Shown: piece by piece, positions 23,736 through 31,716 of the stretch
Layout of the letters: each line of letters opens with the position of its first letter
Numbering within the stretch: the stretch's first letter is position 1
Assembly: GCA_965262425.1 (NCBI GenBank)
Contig: OZ253536.1
Span: 1,612,001-1,676,000, forward strand
Origin: CAZOZZ01 sp965262425
Lineage (GTDB): Bacteria > Acidobacteriota > Terriglobia > 20CM-2-55-15
Length of the DNA: 64,000 nt
Reading direction: 5' to 3'
Translations under genes and position numbers: made by a program
The notes under the pieces: generated by a model
Told to the model about the DNA's origin: nothing
The model's input: the letters and a program-made list of their open reading frames with translations, nothing else
Databases searched by the model: none

Positions 23736-24482
23736 ATGAGTGATGAAACCGTCAAGAGCGCCACGCGGGTGGGCCCGGACTCCCGCCTCGTTCGAGAGAT
23801 GTTTGCAGACATCGCCGATCGGTACGACTTCCTGAACCACTTCCTGTCTCTCTCGGTGGACCGCTACTGGAGACGTCAAGCCGTCCAGATCATTGCGGCC
23901 CGAGATCCGTCGCCGGAGGACGTGTGTCTGGATCTCTGTAGCGGCACGGGGGATTTGGCCCTCGAAGTCCACCGTACGTTGAAACTGTCGGTCGTGGGTT
24001 CGGATTTTTGCCATCCGATGCTGACTCGCTCGACAGAGAAAATCAGGAACGCCGGTTTCAGCTCTTCGATCCGATTGACCGAGGCCGACTCCCTGGACCT
24101 GCCGTTTCGAGACTCGAGCTTCAAGTTCGTGACCGTTGCCTTCGGACTGCGCAACCTGGAACACCTGGACCGGGGCCTTTCAGAAATGGGTCGTGTTCTC
24201 GAGCCCGGGGGCCGCGTTGTCATCCTCGAGTTTTCTCGTCCTGTCGTCCCCGTCTTTCGGGAGCTGTTCGGCCTCTATTTTTCGTACGTCCTCCCCCGGC
24301 TGGGCGCCCTGATCTCGGGTAAGAAGGACCCATACGAATACCTTCCGTCATCGGTCCGTGGTTTTCCGTCACAAAAGGAACTGTCGGGCCTGATGCGGAC
24401 CGCCGGCTTCGAAGGGGTTGGGTATAGAAACCTGACGGCGGGAATCGCAGCGCTGCACTGGGGGCGAAAACGTGAGTCGTAA
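23736..24482 (+). CDS. ubiE: Demethylmenaquinone/ubiquinone C-methyltransferase
   Basis: The 248-residue SAM enzyme methylates the quinone ring at the end of menaquinone (and ubiquinone) synthesis. It starts with the family region MFADIADRYDFLNHFLSLSVDRYWR, then SAM motif I LDLCSGTGDLA, FGLRNL, and the C-terminal HWGRKRES. In Acidobacteriota menaquinone is the usual quinone, so menG is the more likely role. It is 12 bp from aroB and ends against a large hairpin repeat shared with the convergent pilin genes. Confidence 0.93.
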   Translation: MSDETVKSATRVGPDSRLVREMFADIADRYDFLNHFLSLSVDRYWRRQAVQIIAARDPSPEDVCLDLCSGTGDLALEVHRTLKLSVVGSDFCHPMLTRSTEKIRNAGFSSSIRLTEADSLDLPFRDSSFKFVTVAFGLRNLEHLDRGLSEMGRVLEPGGRVVILEFSRPVVPVFRELFGLYFSYVLPRLGALISGKKDPYEYLPSSVRGFPSQKELSGLMRTAGFEGVGYRNLTAGIAALHWGRKRES

Positions 24483-24533
24483 AAGGTCGCCGATCACGAG
24501 GGGATTCACCGCGAAGGTGAAGGACACAAAGTG

Positions 24534-24618
24534 GGGATTTTCACCGCAGAGGCGCAGAGAGTCTCTTTTATTGTCCCTCCCCCTCTGCGCCTCTGCGTCT
24601 CTGCGGTGAAAAAATCCC
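24534..24618. repeat. R2 GCGCAGAG-rich hairpin, copy 2
   Basis: GGATTTTCACCGCAGAGGCG at left and CGCCTCTGCG...CTGCGGTGAAAAAATCC at right are inverted copies around a ~35-bp loop. The run of A/T at both outer edges and its place between convergent ubiE and pilW genes suit a bidirectional terminator. Confidence 0.85.
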
Positions 24619-24651
24619 ATCCGTGCCTTCCTCGCTTTCAGCCGCTCAAAA

Positions 24652-25566
24652 CTAATTGATGGCCAGATTCCTCGGGTAAACCTTGACCGTCACCGCGTAG
24701 GACCGGGTCGCGCCGGTGGAGGCCAGGGCCTCGGACGTCTGGGCGGCCACGGTGATGTCAACCCGCCGGACGGTGGCCCGAACCGCCAGGGTGCTGGGCG
24801 TCACTGCGGTTCCCGAGCTGTCGTAGTACACAAACGAGAGCGTTGTAAAATTGTCTCCGACCGTGCTTTCCGTGAAGGTCGGCGCCGTCCCACTGGAGAA
24901 GTCGGTCGTGGTTCCCCTCCGAACCGATCCACTCGACAGGCGGTAGGAGATGCCTTCCTCCAGGCTGAGCTTCGGAGTTGCGGAGAAGGTGCCGCCCTCA
25001 CCACTGAGTTGCCACGGAGTTATCGTGAGCTGATCGTTCGCGGTGTCGATTGCCGGGCTCGTCGCGATCTGGGCCCTCAGCCACGTCCATCCGGATGCTG
25101 TCGGTCCCGACAGAAAAACGAAACGGTTGCTGTTGCCTCCAACGATCGTGTTGATAGTCGCCACATCGGCGACCGTGACAAGGGCTGCCGTGGAGGCCGT
25201 GTAAACGAGGGGAGTCGTCACGGTCGAGAACGCGTTTCTCACGCCAGCCCTGAAGCGGAGCGTGCCCGTGTCTGTTCCGTCCAGAAACGCCTGCACCTCC
25301 TCAATACCTGGATCATCCTGGCTCGCCGCGTATATGGGAACGCCCTGACCGGCCATCCGCAGCTCATCGCTGATCATCGAAGCGACGGCCCGGGCGCTCT
25401 GCTGCATCTCGAGAATCAGGTTCTGGTCTGAGAAAACCTGCTGGTTCTGAAGAAACATCTGGAAGATGACCATGCCCATTCCGAGGGTGATCGTCATGCC
25501 GAACATCAGTTCGACCAGTGAAAACCCTCCAGCAGTCTCAGCTTGTCGCTTGTGTTCGATAATCAT
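24652..25566 (-). CDS. PilW-like type IV pseudopilin
   Basis: ATG 25566 overlaps the pilV-like stop by one base; the long upstream frame is only a shadow. The 304-residue protein has a short leader (MIIEHKRQAETAGG) and the class III signal GGFSLVELMFGMTITLG, with Glu at +5 of the mature protein and a hydrophobic helix, cleaved by the prepilin peptidase. The rest is a Ser/Thr-rich beta domain. PilW-type minor pilins prime pilus assembly. Last gene of the three-pseudopilin unit. Confidence 0.85.
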   Translation of the reverse strand: MIIEHKRQAETAGGFSLVELMFGMTITLGMGMVIFQMFLQNQQVFSDQNLILEMQQSARAVASMISDELRMAGQGVPIYAASQDDPGIEEVQAFLDGTDTGTLRFRAGVRNAFSTVTTPLVYTASTAALVTVADVATINTIVGGNSNRFVFLSGPTASGWTWLRAQIATSPAIDTANDQLTITPWQLSGEGGTFSATPKLSLEEGISYRLSSGSVRRGTTTDFSSGTAPTFTESTVGDNFTTLSFVYYDSSGTAVTPSTLAVRATVRRVDITVAAQTSEALASTGATRSYAVTVKVYPRNLAIN

Positions 25567-26009
25567 CAGAATGAACTCGTCAGGGAAGTTGAGGCCCGCG
25601 CCAGTTCCAGTTGGCCGCCGGTCACTCCACTCCGCTGGGCGAACACGACGACCGTGATGGTCAGGGGGTTCGTGCCGGTGATCTGCCAGAGGCGGAGGTA
25701 CCCGGCCGTCGTGACTTCGGCCGTGGACGAGGTTACGGCTCCGTTCGTTGCGATCGTCACCCACTCCCTGAAATTGGTGGTCGGATTCGTTCCATCGAGC
25801 CCCCCTCCGGAGGCCAGCGTCCCGAACGATGTCGCCCTGAGCTCTTCCAGCTTGTCGTGGACCAACATCGTCGCCGACGTCATCTGCTGAGTTGTATAGT
25901 TGGTCTGGACCGAATAGGAAAACATGTAGGCCACGGCCACCAGGCCCGAGACCAGAATGCCCGTGGCGATCATCGTTTCGATGAGCGTGAAGCCCCGCTT
26001 ACTGGACAT
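25566..26009 (-). CDS. PilV-like type IV pseudopilin
   Basis: The 147-residue protein has the prepilin signal RGFTLIETMIATGILVSGLVAVAY, with G/F cleavage site and Glu +5. A small domain follows with LVHDKLEELRATSFGTL, the pattern of PilV/GspI minor pilins. It overlaps the fimT-like gene by 11 bp upstream and the pilW-like gene by 1 bp downstream. Confidence 0.85.
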   Translation of the reverse strand: MSSKRGFTLIETMIATGILVSGLVAVAYMFSYSVQTNYTTQQMTSATMLVHDKLEELRATSFGTLASGGGLDGTNPTTNFREWVTIATNGAVTSSTAEVTTAGYLRLWQITGTNPLTITVVVFAQRSGVTGGQLELARASTSLTSSF

Positions 26010-26445
26010 AAGCCCGCCCTGAAGTTTCCACGACGACCGTTTTGGTGAGGCCGTTCGGGTTCGTGACCGTAAAAGTGGTCACGGGCGTCGCGTTACCCCG
26101 GTAGTGAAACTCGGCATAAGTGCTCGCCGCGATCGTATACCCGGTCGGCATGTCGTGGCTCTCTTCGGTCGTCCAGGAGCCCGTGTCTTCCTGGAGCTCA
26201 TAGTTGGTGGAACTCACGATATAGACACGGACGTCGGCGTTGCGAGTAATCGCGAGGATACGGGCACTCGAGAGGTTCAAGGCGAGATCGCTGGAGACCG
26301 CCGTCAGCCGGAAGTTGTCTCGCGCTTCCATGAACGAAGGCAGGGACACGGCTGCGATCACCATGATGATCATCATGACGATCATCAGTTCGAACATGCT
26401 CATGCCTTTCTCGCCAGGAGCTTGGACTGCGACCAAATGTGTCAT
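25999..26445 (-). CDS. FimT/GspH-like type IV pseudopilin
   Basis: The 148-residue protein has the prepilin signal KGMSMFELMIVMMIIMVIAAVSLPSF (Met at +1 instead of Phe, Glu +5 present) and a GspH-type domain with SSARILAITRNADVRV. The IS630 element begins 18 bp upstream of its ATG, and no ribosome site is left in those 18 bases. Expression may therefore depend on a start further in, or on readout from the element. Confidence 0.83.
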   Translation of the reverse strand: MTHLVAVQAPGEKGMSMFELMIVMMIIMVIAAVSLPSFMEARDNFRLTAVSSDLALNLSSARILAITRNADVRVYIVSSTNYELQEDTGSWTTEESHDMPTGYTIAASTYAEFHYRGNATPVTTFTVTNPNGLTKTVVVETSGRAYVQ

Positions 26446-26463
26446 CAGAATGGGTTCAGACTA

Positions 26464-27614
26464 GTGTAGTCCGTCACAGTTAATGTAACTTATTCAGCTT
26501 TCCTACGTCTGAGTATATATGAGGAGAGCACCGACGATTAAATTGGACATTCCTGTGCGGAAGGAACTGGAGCGACTGAGCCGAAGCCGCAGTGTGGCGG
26601 TCCGGTTGGCGGAACGATCTCGAATTGTCTTGCTGGCCGCCGGGGGTCTGGACAATCAGGAGATCGCTGCCAAGTTGGACATCACTCGTCAAAAGGCCGG
26701 ACGTTGGCGCGATCGTTTCGTTGAAGATGGCCTCGGGGGAATCGAAAAGGACGCTTCCCGCAGTGGACGGATTCCCTCGACCGGCCGCCGGAAGCGGGCC
26801 CGGATCGTGAAGAAGACGGTCGAAGGGAAGCCTCCGAACGCCACGCACTGGAGCCGGTCCTTGATGGCCAGGGCAACCGGCGTCAGCGAGTCCACGGTAG
26901 GGAGAATCTGGCGGGCTCATGGCTTGAAGCCTCATCTGGCACGCACCTTCAAACTTTCCAACGACAAACAATTTGTCGAGAAGTTGGAGGATGTGGTCGG
27001 TTTGTATCTGAACCCTCCGGAAAACGCCATTGTTTTGTCCTGCGATGAGAAGAGCCAGATGCAGGCCCTGGACCGCACGCAACCCGGGTTACCTCTGAAG
27101 AAGGGGCGGTGCGGCACCCTCACCCACGACTACAAACGCAACGGGACGACCACGATGTTCGCCGCGCTCAATACGCTGGACGGCTCGATTATCGGGACCT
27201 GTATGCCGAAGCATCGTCATCAGGAATGGATCCGGTTTCTCAATCAGATCAAACGTTCCGTGCCGAAAGACAAACAGATCCATATCATTTGCGACAACTA
27301 CGCCACGCACAAACATCAGAAAATCGTCAACTGGTTGAAGCGCAACACGCGCTTTCATGTGCACTTCACACCGACCAGTGCATCCTGGCTGAACATGGTC
27401 GAACGCTTCTTCCGGGATCTTTCCGAACAACGGCTTCGGCGCGGGGTTTTCCATTCGGTTCCTGAGCTAATCCAGGCCGTGGAGGAATATGTCGGGGGTC
27501 ACAATCAGAACCCGAAGCCCTTCATTTGGACCGCAACGGCTTCCGATATTCTTGAAAAAGTTCAACGTGCCCGAAAGAAGCTCGATAAGTTACAGTCTGT
27601 TTGACGGGGACCAC
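26464..27614 (+). mobile_element. IS630-family element
   Basis: The element is flanked by TA at 26462-26463 and 27615-27616, the IS630/Tc1 target. The left end GTGTAGTCCGTCACAGTTAA and the reverse complement of the right end GTGGTCCCCGTCAAACAGAC are imperfect inverted repeats that re-align at TGTAACTT. One full transposase gene lies inside, its last codons within the right end. It is inserted in the pilus region between pilD and fimT, transcribed against them. The flank 27617-27764 has no gene. Confidence 0.82.
26519..27604 (+). CDS. IS630-family transposase
   Basis: This 361-residue single-frame protein has an N-terminal helix-turn-helix (LDNQEIAAKLDITRQKAGRWRDRF), a second winged-helix region (SVTGVSESTV-like GVSESTVGRIWRAHG), and a DDE core: first Asp in VLSCDEKSQMQA, second in IICDNYATHKH, Glu in SASWLNMVERFF. 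All three are present, so it should be active. It cuts at TA targets. It could also act on small elements sharing its ends (see 42427 and 62517). Confidence 0.93.
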   Translation: MRRAPTIKLDIPVRKELERLSRSRSVAVRLAERSRIVLLAAGGLDNQEIAAKLDITRQKAGRWRDRFVEDGLGGIEKDASRSGRIPSTGRRKRARIVKKTVEGKPPNATHWSRSLMARATGVSESTVGRIWRAHGLKPHLARTFKLSNDKQFVEKLEDVVGLYLNPPENAIVLSCDEKSQMQALDRTQPGLPLKKGRCGTLTHDYKRNGTTTMFAALNTLDGSIIGTCMPKHRHQEWIRFLNQIKRSVPKDKQIHIICDNYATHKHQKIVNWLKRNTRFHVHFTPTSASWLNMVERFFRDLSEQRLRRGVFHSVPELIQAVEEYVGGHNQNPKPFIWTATASDILEKVQRARKKLDKLQSV

Positions 27615-27764
27615 TAGCACGAAAATACCCTAGGAACGGACTCACAATCCCCCCGGGCCCCTCCATATCCACAATCAGACCCCGCGGCCATCCGAAGCGC
27701 AAGTGTTTCCGACAGGCAAGAAAATCGCCGGCCGGGTTGACACCAGTCGCTAATTCAAGACGGG

Positions 27765-28601
27765 TTAAGAAGATGCAGGGAACATGAGGTCCAGATACAA
27801 GCGTACGAGATCGTCACCGTATATCGCTGCGAGGATGGCTCCCATGCCCAGAAACGTGCCGAATGGGAGCTCATAGTTCCTCGACTTATCGAAAAATCTA
27901 ATCACCGTCAGGCCAATTACCGACCCCACGACCGACCCCAGGAGAATCGTCAGGAGGGTCAGAGGAAGCCCCAGAAACGCCCCGACCATCGCCATCATTT
28001 TGACGTCGCCAAAACCCATCCCCTCGATACCCCGGATGCGAAAAAAGGCCTCACGTACGACCCAGAGCAGGCCCCCTCCGAACGCAACGCCGGCCAGGCT
28101 GGCCGTCAAGGCTTCCAGTCGCGTGCCGCTGCCCACGACACCGAAGACTCCGAGCAGTCGCGAGGCAAGAGCGCTGGGCTGGGCGAGTGACACGCTGGCC
28201 AGAACGCCGACCCAGATGCCGTTCAACGTGATCACGTCAGGCAGAATGCGGTGGTCGTAGTCGATCATTACAAGGACGATCATGGCACAGGAGAAGGCGA
28301 GGTAAACACCCCACTGGGGGGTCCGCCCGTATTGGAGGATAAGCAGCACGCTGACAACGGCGGTCAGGGCCTCGATAGCCGGATACCTTACCGAGATCGC
28401 TGTGTTGCAGTGGCGGCAACTGGCGCCCAGCCAGAGGTAGCTGAGAATCGGAATGTTGTCGTACCAGACGATGAGCTTCTTACACTTCGGACAACGGGAG
28501 CGGGGATGAACAATGGATATATCGAGGGGGAGCCTGGCGATGCTAACGTTCAGAAAGCTTCCTATGCTCAGGCCGAAGAACAGGGCGATCGCCAGATCCA
28601 T
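27765..28601 (-). CDS. pilD: Type IV prepilin peptidase / N-methyltransferase
   Basis: The 278-residue inner-membrane enzyme cleaves and N-methylates prepilins. It has the zinc cysteines C37xxC40 and C62xxC65 in the cytoplasmic loop, the catalytic Asp in IDYDHRILPD (Asp 114) and in GMGFGDVK (Asp 199), and about seven membrane helices. The presence of the Cys loop marks the bifunctional form. It overlaps the glycosyltransferase upstream by one base. The pseudopilin genes it would process lie on the other side of the IS630 insertion. Confidence 0.95.
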   Translation of the reverse strand: MDLAIALFFGLSIGSFLNVSIARLPLDISIVHPRSRCPKCKKLIVWYDNIPILSYLWLGASCRHCNTAISVRYPAIEALTAVVSVLLILQYGRTPQWGVYLAFSCAMIVLVMIDYDHRILPDVITLNGIWVGVLASVSLAQPSALASRLLGVFGVVGSGTRLEALTASLAGVAFGGGLLWVVREAFFRIRGIEGMGFGDVKMMAMVGAFLGLPLTLLTILLGSVVGSVIGLTVIRFFDKSRNYELPFGTFLGMGAILAAIYGDDLVRLYLDLMFPASS

Positions 28602-29341
28602 TAGCGAAGTATACGGAACTCCTTGAGGAATACATAGCGAGCCCCCATGTATGCAATCCGCGCCCCCTGCCTCCCGTCAAGAAATCCCCTCTGGATCAGG
28701 AATGTCTTGACGAAGAACAGGACCGGCCCGAAGACCAGCTTCAGAGGGTTGAACCGCCGGTGGTTGCTCCTGGCCTCGGCGGCGGACAGGGCCGTGTAAC
28801 GATCGATTCGCTCGTGATGGTCCTGGATGGACCTGTAGGGGAAATGAAGCAGGTCGCCGTCGAAGCGTTCGACCCTACCCGTGAGACGGAGCCCTTCGTG
28901 AACAAAGTCTCCCTCCCATCCGCCTCGCCGACGGTCGTAGAGCCGAACCTTCCGGTCAGGATACCATCCGGAGTGTCCTATCCAACGGTCCAGGTAGAAG
29001 GCTCGACGGGGCATCGAGACGCCTGCCAGGTCCGCCCCAGGCATCGTTTGCTTCCATCTGACGATCTCGTTTCCCAGTTCGATGCTGGGCCGTTCGTCCG
29101 CATCGATGCTGAGAACCCAATCGTTCGAGGCTTCGCGGGCGGCATGGTTCTTCTGATCCGAGTAGCCCTTCCATTCGCGGGTCACAACACGGGCGCCCTT
29201 CCTCCGCGCGATCTCCCGGGTCTGGTCCGAACTGCCCGCATCGACCACGACGATCTCGTCGCAAAAGCCAAGGCTGGCGACTGTTTCACCGATGCGGTCG
29301 GCTTCGTTCAGGGAAATGATGATCGCGGTGATCGGAGTCAT
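28601..29341 (-). CDS. Family 2 glycosyltransferase (WaaE/KdtX-like)
   Basis: The 246-residue GT-A enzyme has ITAIIISLNEADRI, the nucleotide-sugar motif VVDAGSSDQT, and the DxD-like SIDADERPS. The later block FYLDRWIGHSGWYPD and VHEGL are typical of the lipopolysaccharide core glucosyltransferases WaaE/KdtX. Cytoplasmic face of the membrane, with a hydrophobic C-terminal patch (GPVLFFVKTFLI). The acceptor is not readable from the sequence. First gene of the minus-strand run that includes pilD. Confidence 0.85.
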   Translation of the reverse strand: MTPITAIIISLNEADRIGETVASLGFCDEIVVVDAGSSDQTREIARRKGARVVTREWKGYSDQKNHAAREASNDWVLSIDADERPSIELGNEIVRWKQTMPGADLAGVSMPRRAFYLDRWIGHSGWYPDRKVRLYDRRRGGWEGDFVHEGLRLTGRVERFDGDLLHFPYRSIQDHHERIDRYTALSAAEARSNHRRFNPLKLVFGPVLFFVKTFLIQRGFLDGRQGARIAYMGARYVFLKEFRILR

Positions 29342-29357
29342 GGTGCTTCGGGTGGCC

Positions 29358-29384
29358 TTGACCGGCCTCTATATATGTTATAGT
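29358..29384 (+). promoter_or_regulatory. Possible promoter of truA
   Basis: TTGACC (29358-29363) and TATAGT (29379-29384) are separated by 15 bp, short of the ideal 17. They lie just upstream of truA in the 59-bp divergent gap. Confidence 0.35.
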
Positions 29385-29400
29385 CCGTCGCCGTGATCCG

Positions 29401-30135
29401 ATGCGGAATCTGAAATTGACTCTTGCCTACGACGGGACACCGTACCATGGCTGGCAGATTCAGTCAGGTGTACCTACCATACAGGGCGAACTCCACCGGG
29501 CGCTCGAGAAAATACTGAACCATCAGGTTACAACGCACGGTTCCGGCCGTACCGACGCCGGAGTCCATGCGCACGCTCAAGTGGCCAATGTGGCGACGTC
29601 GGTTTCAATGGACATCGACGCTCTTCTGCGCGGAGTCAACGCATTGCTCCCGAATGAAATTCGTCTGTTGTCGATTGAAGAAATGTCTCCGGATTTCCAT
29701 GCGCGGCGCTCCGCTGTAGCGAAGTCCTATCAATACCATCTCTGGCGTCTGCCGGTGGTCCCACCCTTTCAACATCGATTCGTTCATGGCGTCGGGTATT
29801 TTCTGGATCAGGAGGCCATGGATCGGGCGACGGTCCAGTTTTGCGGCGAGCACGACTTCACCTCTTTTTCCGCCACGTCTGCAAAAAACACCGACCGCGT
29901 CCGGACAGTCTATTCGGCATCGTGGGAAAGAAACGATCAGGAGTGGGTGTTCCGGATTCGTGGCAATGGCTTCCTCCAATACATGGTGCGAACGATTGTC
30001 GGAACCATCATCGATGTCGGAAAGAGGCGGATCGATCCCGAGGAAATTGAAGCTATCTTTTTGGCGAAGGATCGATCTCGAGCTGGACATTCCGCTCCCG
30101 CCCAGGGACTCCATCTGACCGAGGTCGAGTATTAG
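29401..30135 (+). CDS. truA: tRNA pseudouridine(38-40) synthase
   Basis: TruA modifies uridines 38-40 in the tRNA anticodon stem. The 244-residue protein shows YDGTPYHGWQ at the N-terminus and the catalytic Asp in GSGRTDAGVHA (Asp near 52), plus the FRIRGNGFLQYMVR block. Full length and single-domain. It is the first plus-strand gene after the divergent glycosyltransferase, with uppS 58 bp downstream. Confidence 0.95.
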   Translation: MRNLKLTLAYDGTPYHGWQIQSGVPTIQGELHRALEKILNHQVTTHGSGRTDAGVHAHAQVANVATSVSMDIDALLRGVNALLPNEIRLLSIEEMSPDFHARRSAVAKSYQYHLWRLPVVPPFQHRFVHGVGYFLDQEAMDRATVQFCGEHDFTSFSATSAKNTDRVRTVYSASWERNDQEWVFRIRGNGFLQYMVRTIVGTIIDVGKRRIDPEEIEAIFLAKDRSRAGHSAPAQGLHLTEVEY

Positions 30136-30193
30136 AAGGATGAACGACTTCCGGCGGGTCCACTTTTCGATATAAAGTGTTAAGATAGGCGAC

Positions 30194-30958
30194 ATGTCGA
30201 GGATGAAACAGGACCTTGCCGACCTGATCGACCCGAAATCACTGCCCGCCCACATCGCGATCATCATGGATGGCAACGGGCGGTGGGCTCGAAAACGCAG
30301 TTTGCCTCGCGTGGCGGGGCACCGCGCGGGTATTCGTTCGGTTCGAGAGGTCGTAGAGGGATCGGCCGAGCTCGGGGTTGAGGTTCTGACGCTCTACGCG
30401 TTCTCGACGGAAAACTGGAAACGCCCCAGAAGCGAAATCCAGACGCTGATGGAACTCCTGAAGGAGTATCTGGCCAGGGAACTCGACAGTATCCACAAGA
30501 ACAACATTCGCTTCGGCACTCTGGGTGATACCTCGCAGCTCAACCCACTGGTTCAGGGGGAACTCGAAAAAGCGATACGCCGAACGAGTGCGAACACCGG
30601 GTTGCGCTTCAACGTGGCCTTGAACTACAGCGGTCGAAGTGAACTCATCCATGCCTTCAACCAGATTCTCCGTGAGGCGAACGAAGATCCCAAGGTGCTC
30701 GACGGCATCACCGAGGAGGACCTCCGCAGACATCTCTATACACGAGGCATGCCCGATCCCGACCTGCTGATCCGGACCAGCGGCGAGCTGCGGATCAGCA
30801 ACTTCCTACTGTGGCAGATTGCCTATTCGGAAATCTGGGTTACCGAAACGCTGTGGCCCGACTTTCGAAAAGAGCACCTCTACGAAGCGATCGTCGCATT
30901 CCAGAAGAGGGAACGGCGCTACGGAGGTTTGGTCTCCGCGATGGCCCGCTCGCAATGA
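30194..30958 (+). CDS. uppS: Undecaprenyl diphosphate synthase
   Basis: UppS elongates farnesyl diphosphate with eight cis-isoprene units to make the lipid carrier for peptidoglycan and O-antigen. The 254-residue protein has IIMDGNGRWARKR (catalytic Asp and FPP-binding), AFSTENWKRP, and the C-terminal LLIRTSGELRISNFLLWQ and W(P/D)DF blocks. It overlaps cdsA by 4 bp (ATGA), starting the uppS-cdsA-dxr-rseP order common in bacteria. Confidence 0.96.
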   Translation: MSRMKQDLADLIDPKSLPAHIAIIMDGNGRWARKRSLPRVAGHRAGIRSVREVVEGSAELGVEVLTLYAFSTENWKRPRSEIQTLMELLKEYLARELDSIHKNNIRFGTLGDTSQLNPLVQGELEKAIRRTSANTGLRFNVALNYSGRSELIHAFNQILREANEDPKVLDGITEEDLRRHLYTRGMPDPDLLIRTSGELRISNFLLWQIAYSEIWVTETLWPDFRKEHLYEAIVAFQKRERRYGGLVSAMARSQ

Positions 30959-31716
30959 AGAGAGTTCTGACCGCTGCCGCCGGCATTCCCCTGGTCCTTG
31001 GCATTACATACTGGAGTCCCCCCTGGCTTTTCGGCCTTGTCCTCGCACTTGTTGCTGCCGTTTCACTGGAGGAGTTTTTTGGCCTTATGACCGCCCGTGG
31101 TCTGGATCATCCGGGTCGGTGGTTCCTGCTTGCCGGTGCAGGCGTGACGTGGTCGTTCGTCAACGGAGTCGAGTGGGTCCTGGCTGCGCTGGTTCTTGCC
31201 GTGATGCTGGTCATGTCCGTATCGATCTTAACCGGAACAGTTCGTACTGCTCTGGAGCGTGCGACCACCGGAGCCGCCGGCGTCGTCTATGCCTGCCTGT
31301 TGCTGGGATTCCTGATCCTTCTGTCTCGTCCGGAAGTGTTCGTCCTGCTCGGCATTGTCTGGGTTGGAGACACCGCAGCCTTCTACGGGGGACGGGCGAT
31401 GGGCCGGCACCTCCTGGCGCCCGAGATCAGTCCCGGCAAAACGGTGGAAGGGGCAGTGGCAGGGGCCGTGGGTTCGGTCGTCCTGGGGGCGGCGCTCGGT
31501 GCGGCGGTGCTCGGATTGCCCGTGCAGTGGTTGATGGTCGTGTCCCTGGTCACTGCGATAGTCGCTCAGATCGGAGATCTGGTGGAGTCCGCTCTAAAGA
31601 GAGGCGCGGGGGTGAAGGACTCCTCTGGGCTGCTTCCCGGGCACGGCGGCATTCTCGATCGTATTGACAGCCTACTGTTTGCCGCCCCGGTCTTCTATTC
31701 CTTGCTCCGAGTATGA
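30955..31716 (+). CDS. cdsA: Phosphatidate cytidylyltransferase
   Basis: CdsA makes CDP-diacylglycerol, the precursor of bacterial phospholipids. ATG 30955 overlaps the uppS stop. The 253-residue integral membrane protein has about seven hydrophobic segments and the family C-terminal signature GDLVESALKRGAGVKDSSGL followed by LPGHGGILDRIDSL, with the PGKTVEGAV loop before it. It overlaps dxr by 4 bp. Confidence 0.95.
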   Translation: MKRVLTAAAGIPLVLGITYWSPPWLFGLVLALVAAVSLEEFFGLMTARGLDHPGRWFLLAGAGVTWSFVNGVEWVLAALVLAVMLVMSVSILTGTVRTALERATTGAAGVVYACLLLGFLILLSRPEVFVLLGIVWVGDTAAFYGGRAMGRHLLAPEISPGKTVEGAVAGAVGSVVLGAALGAAVLGLPVQWLMVVSLVTAIVAQIGDLVESALKRGAGVKDSSGLLPGHGGILDRIDSLLFAAPVFYSLLRV

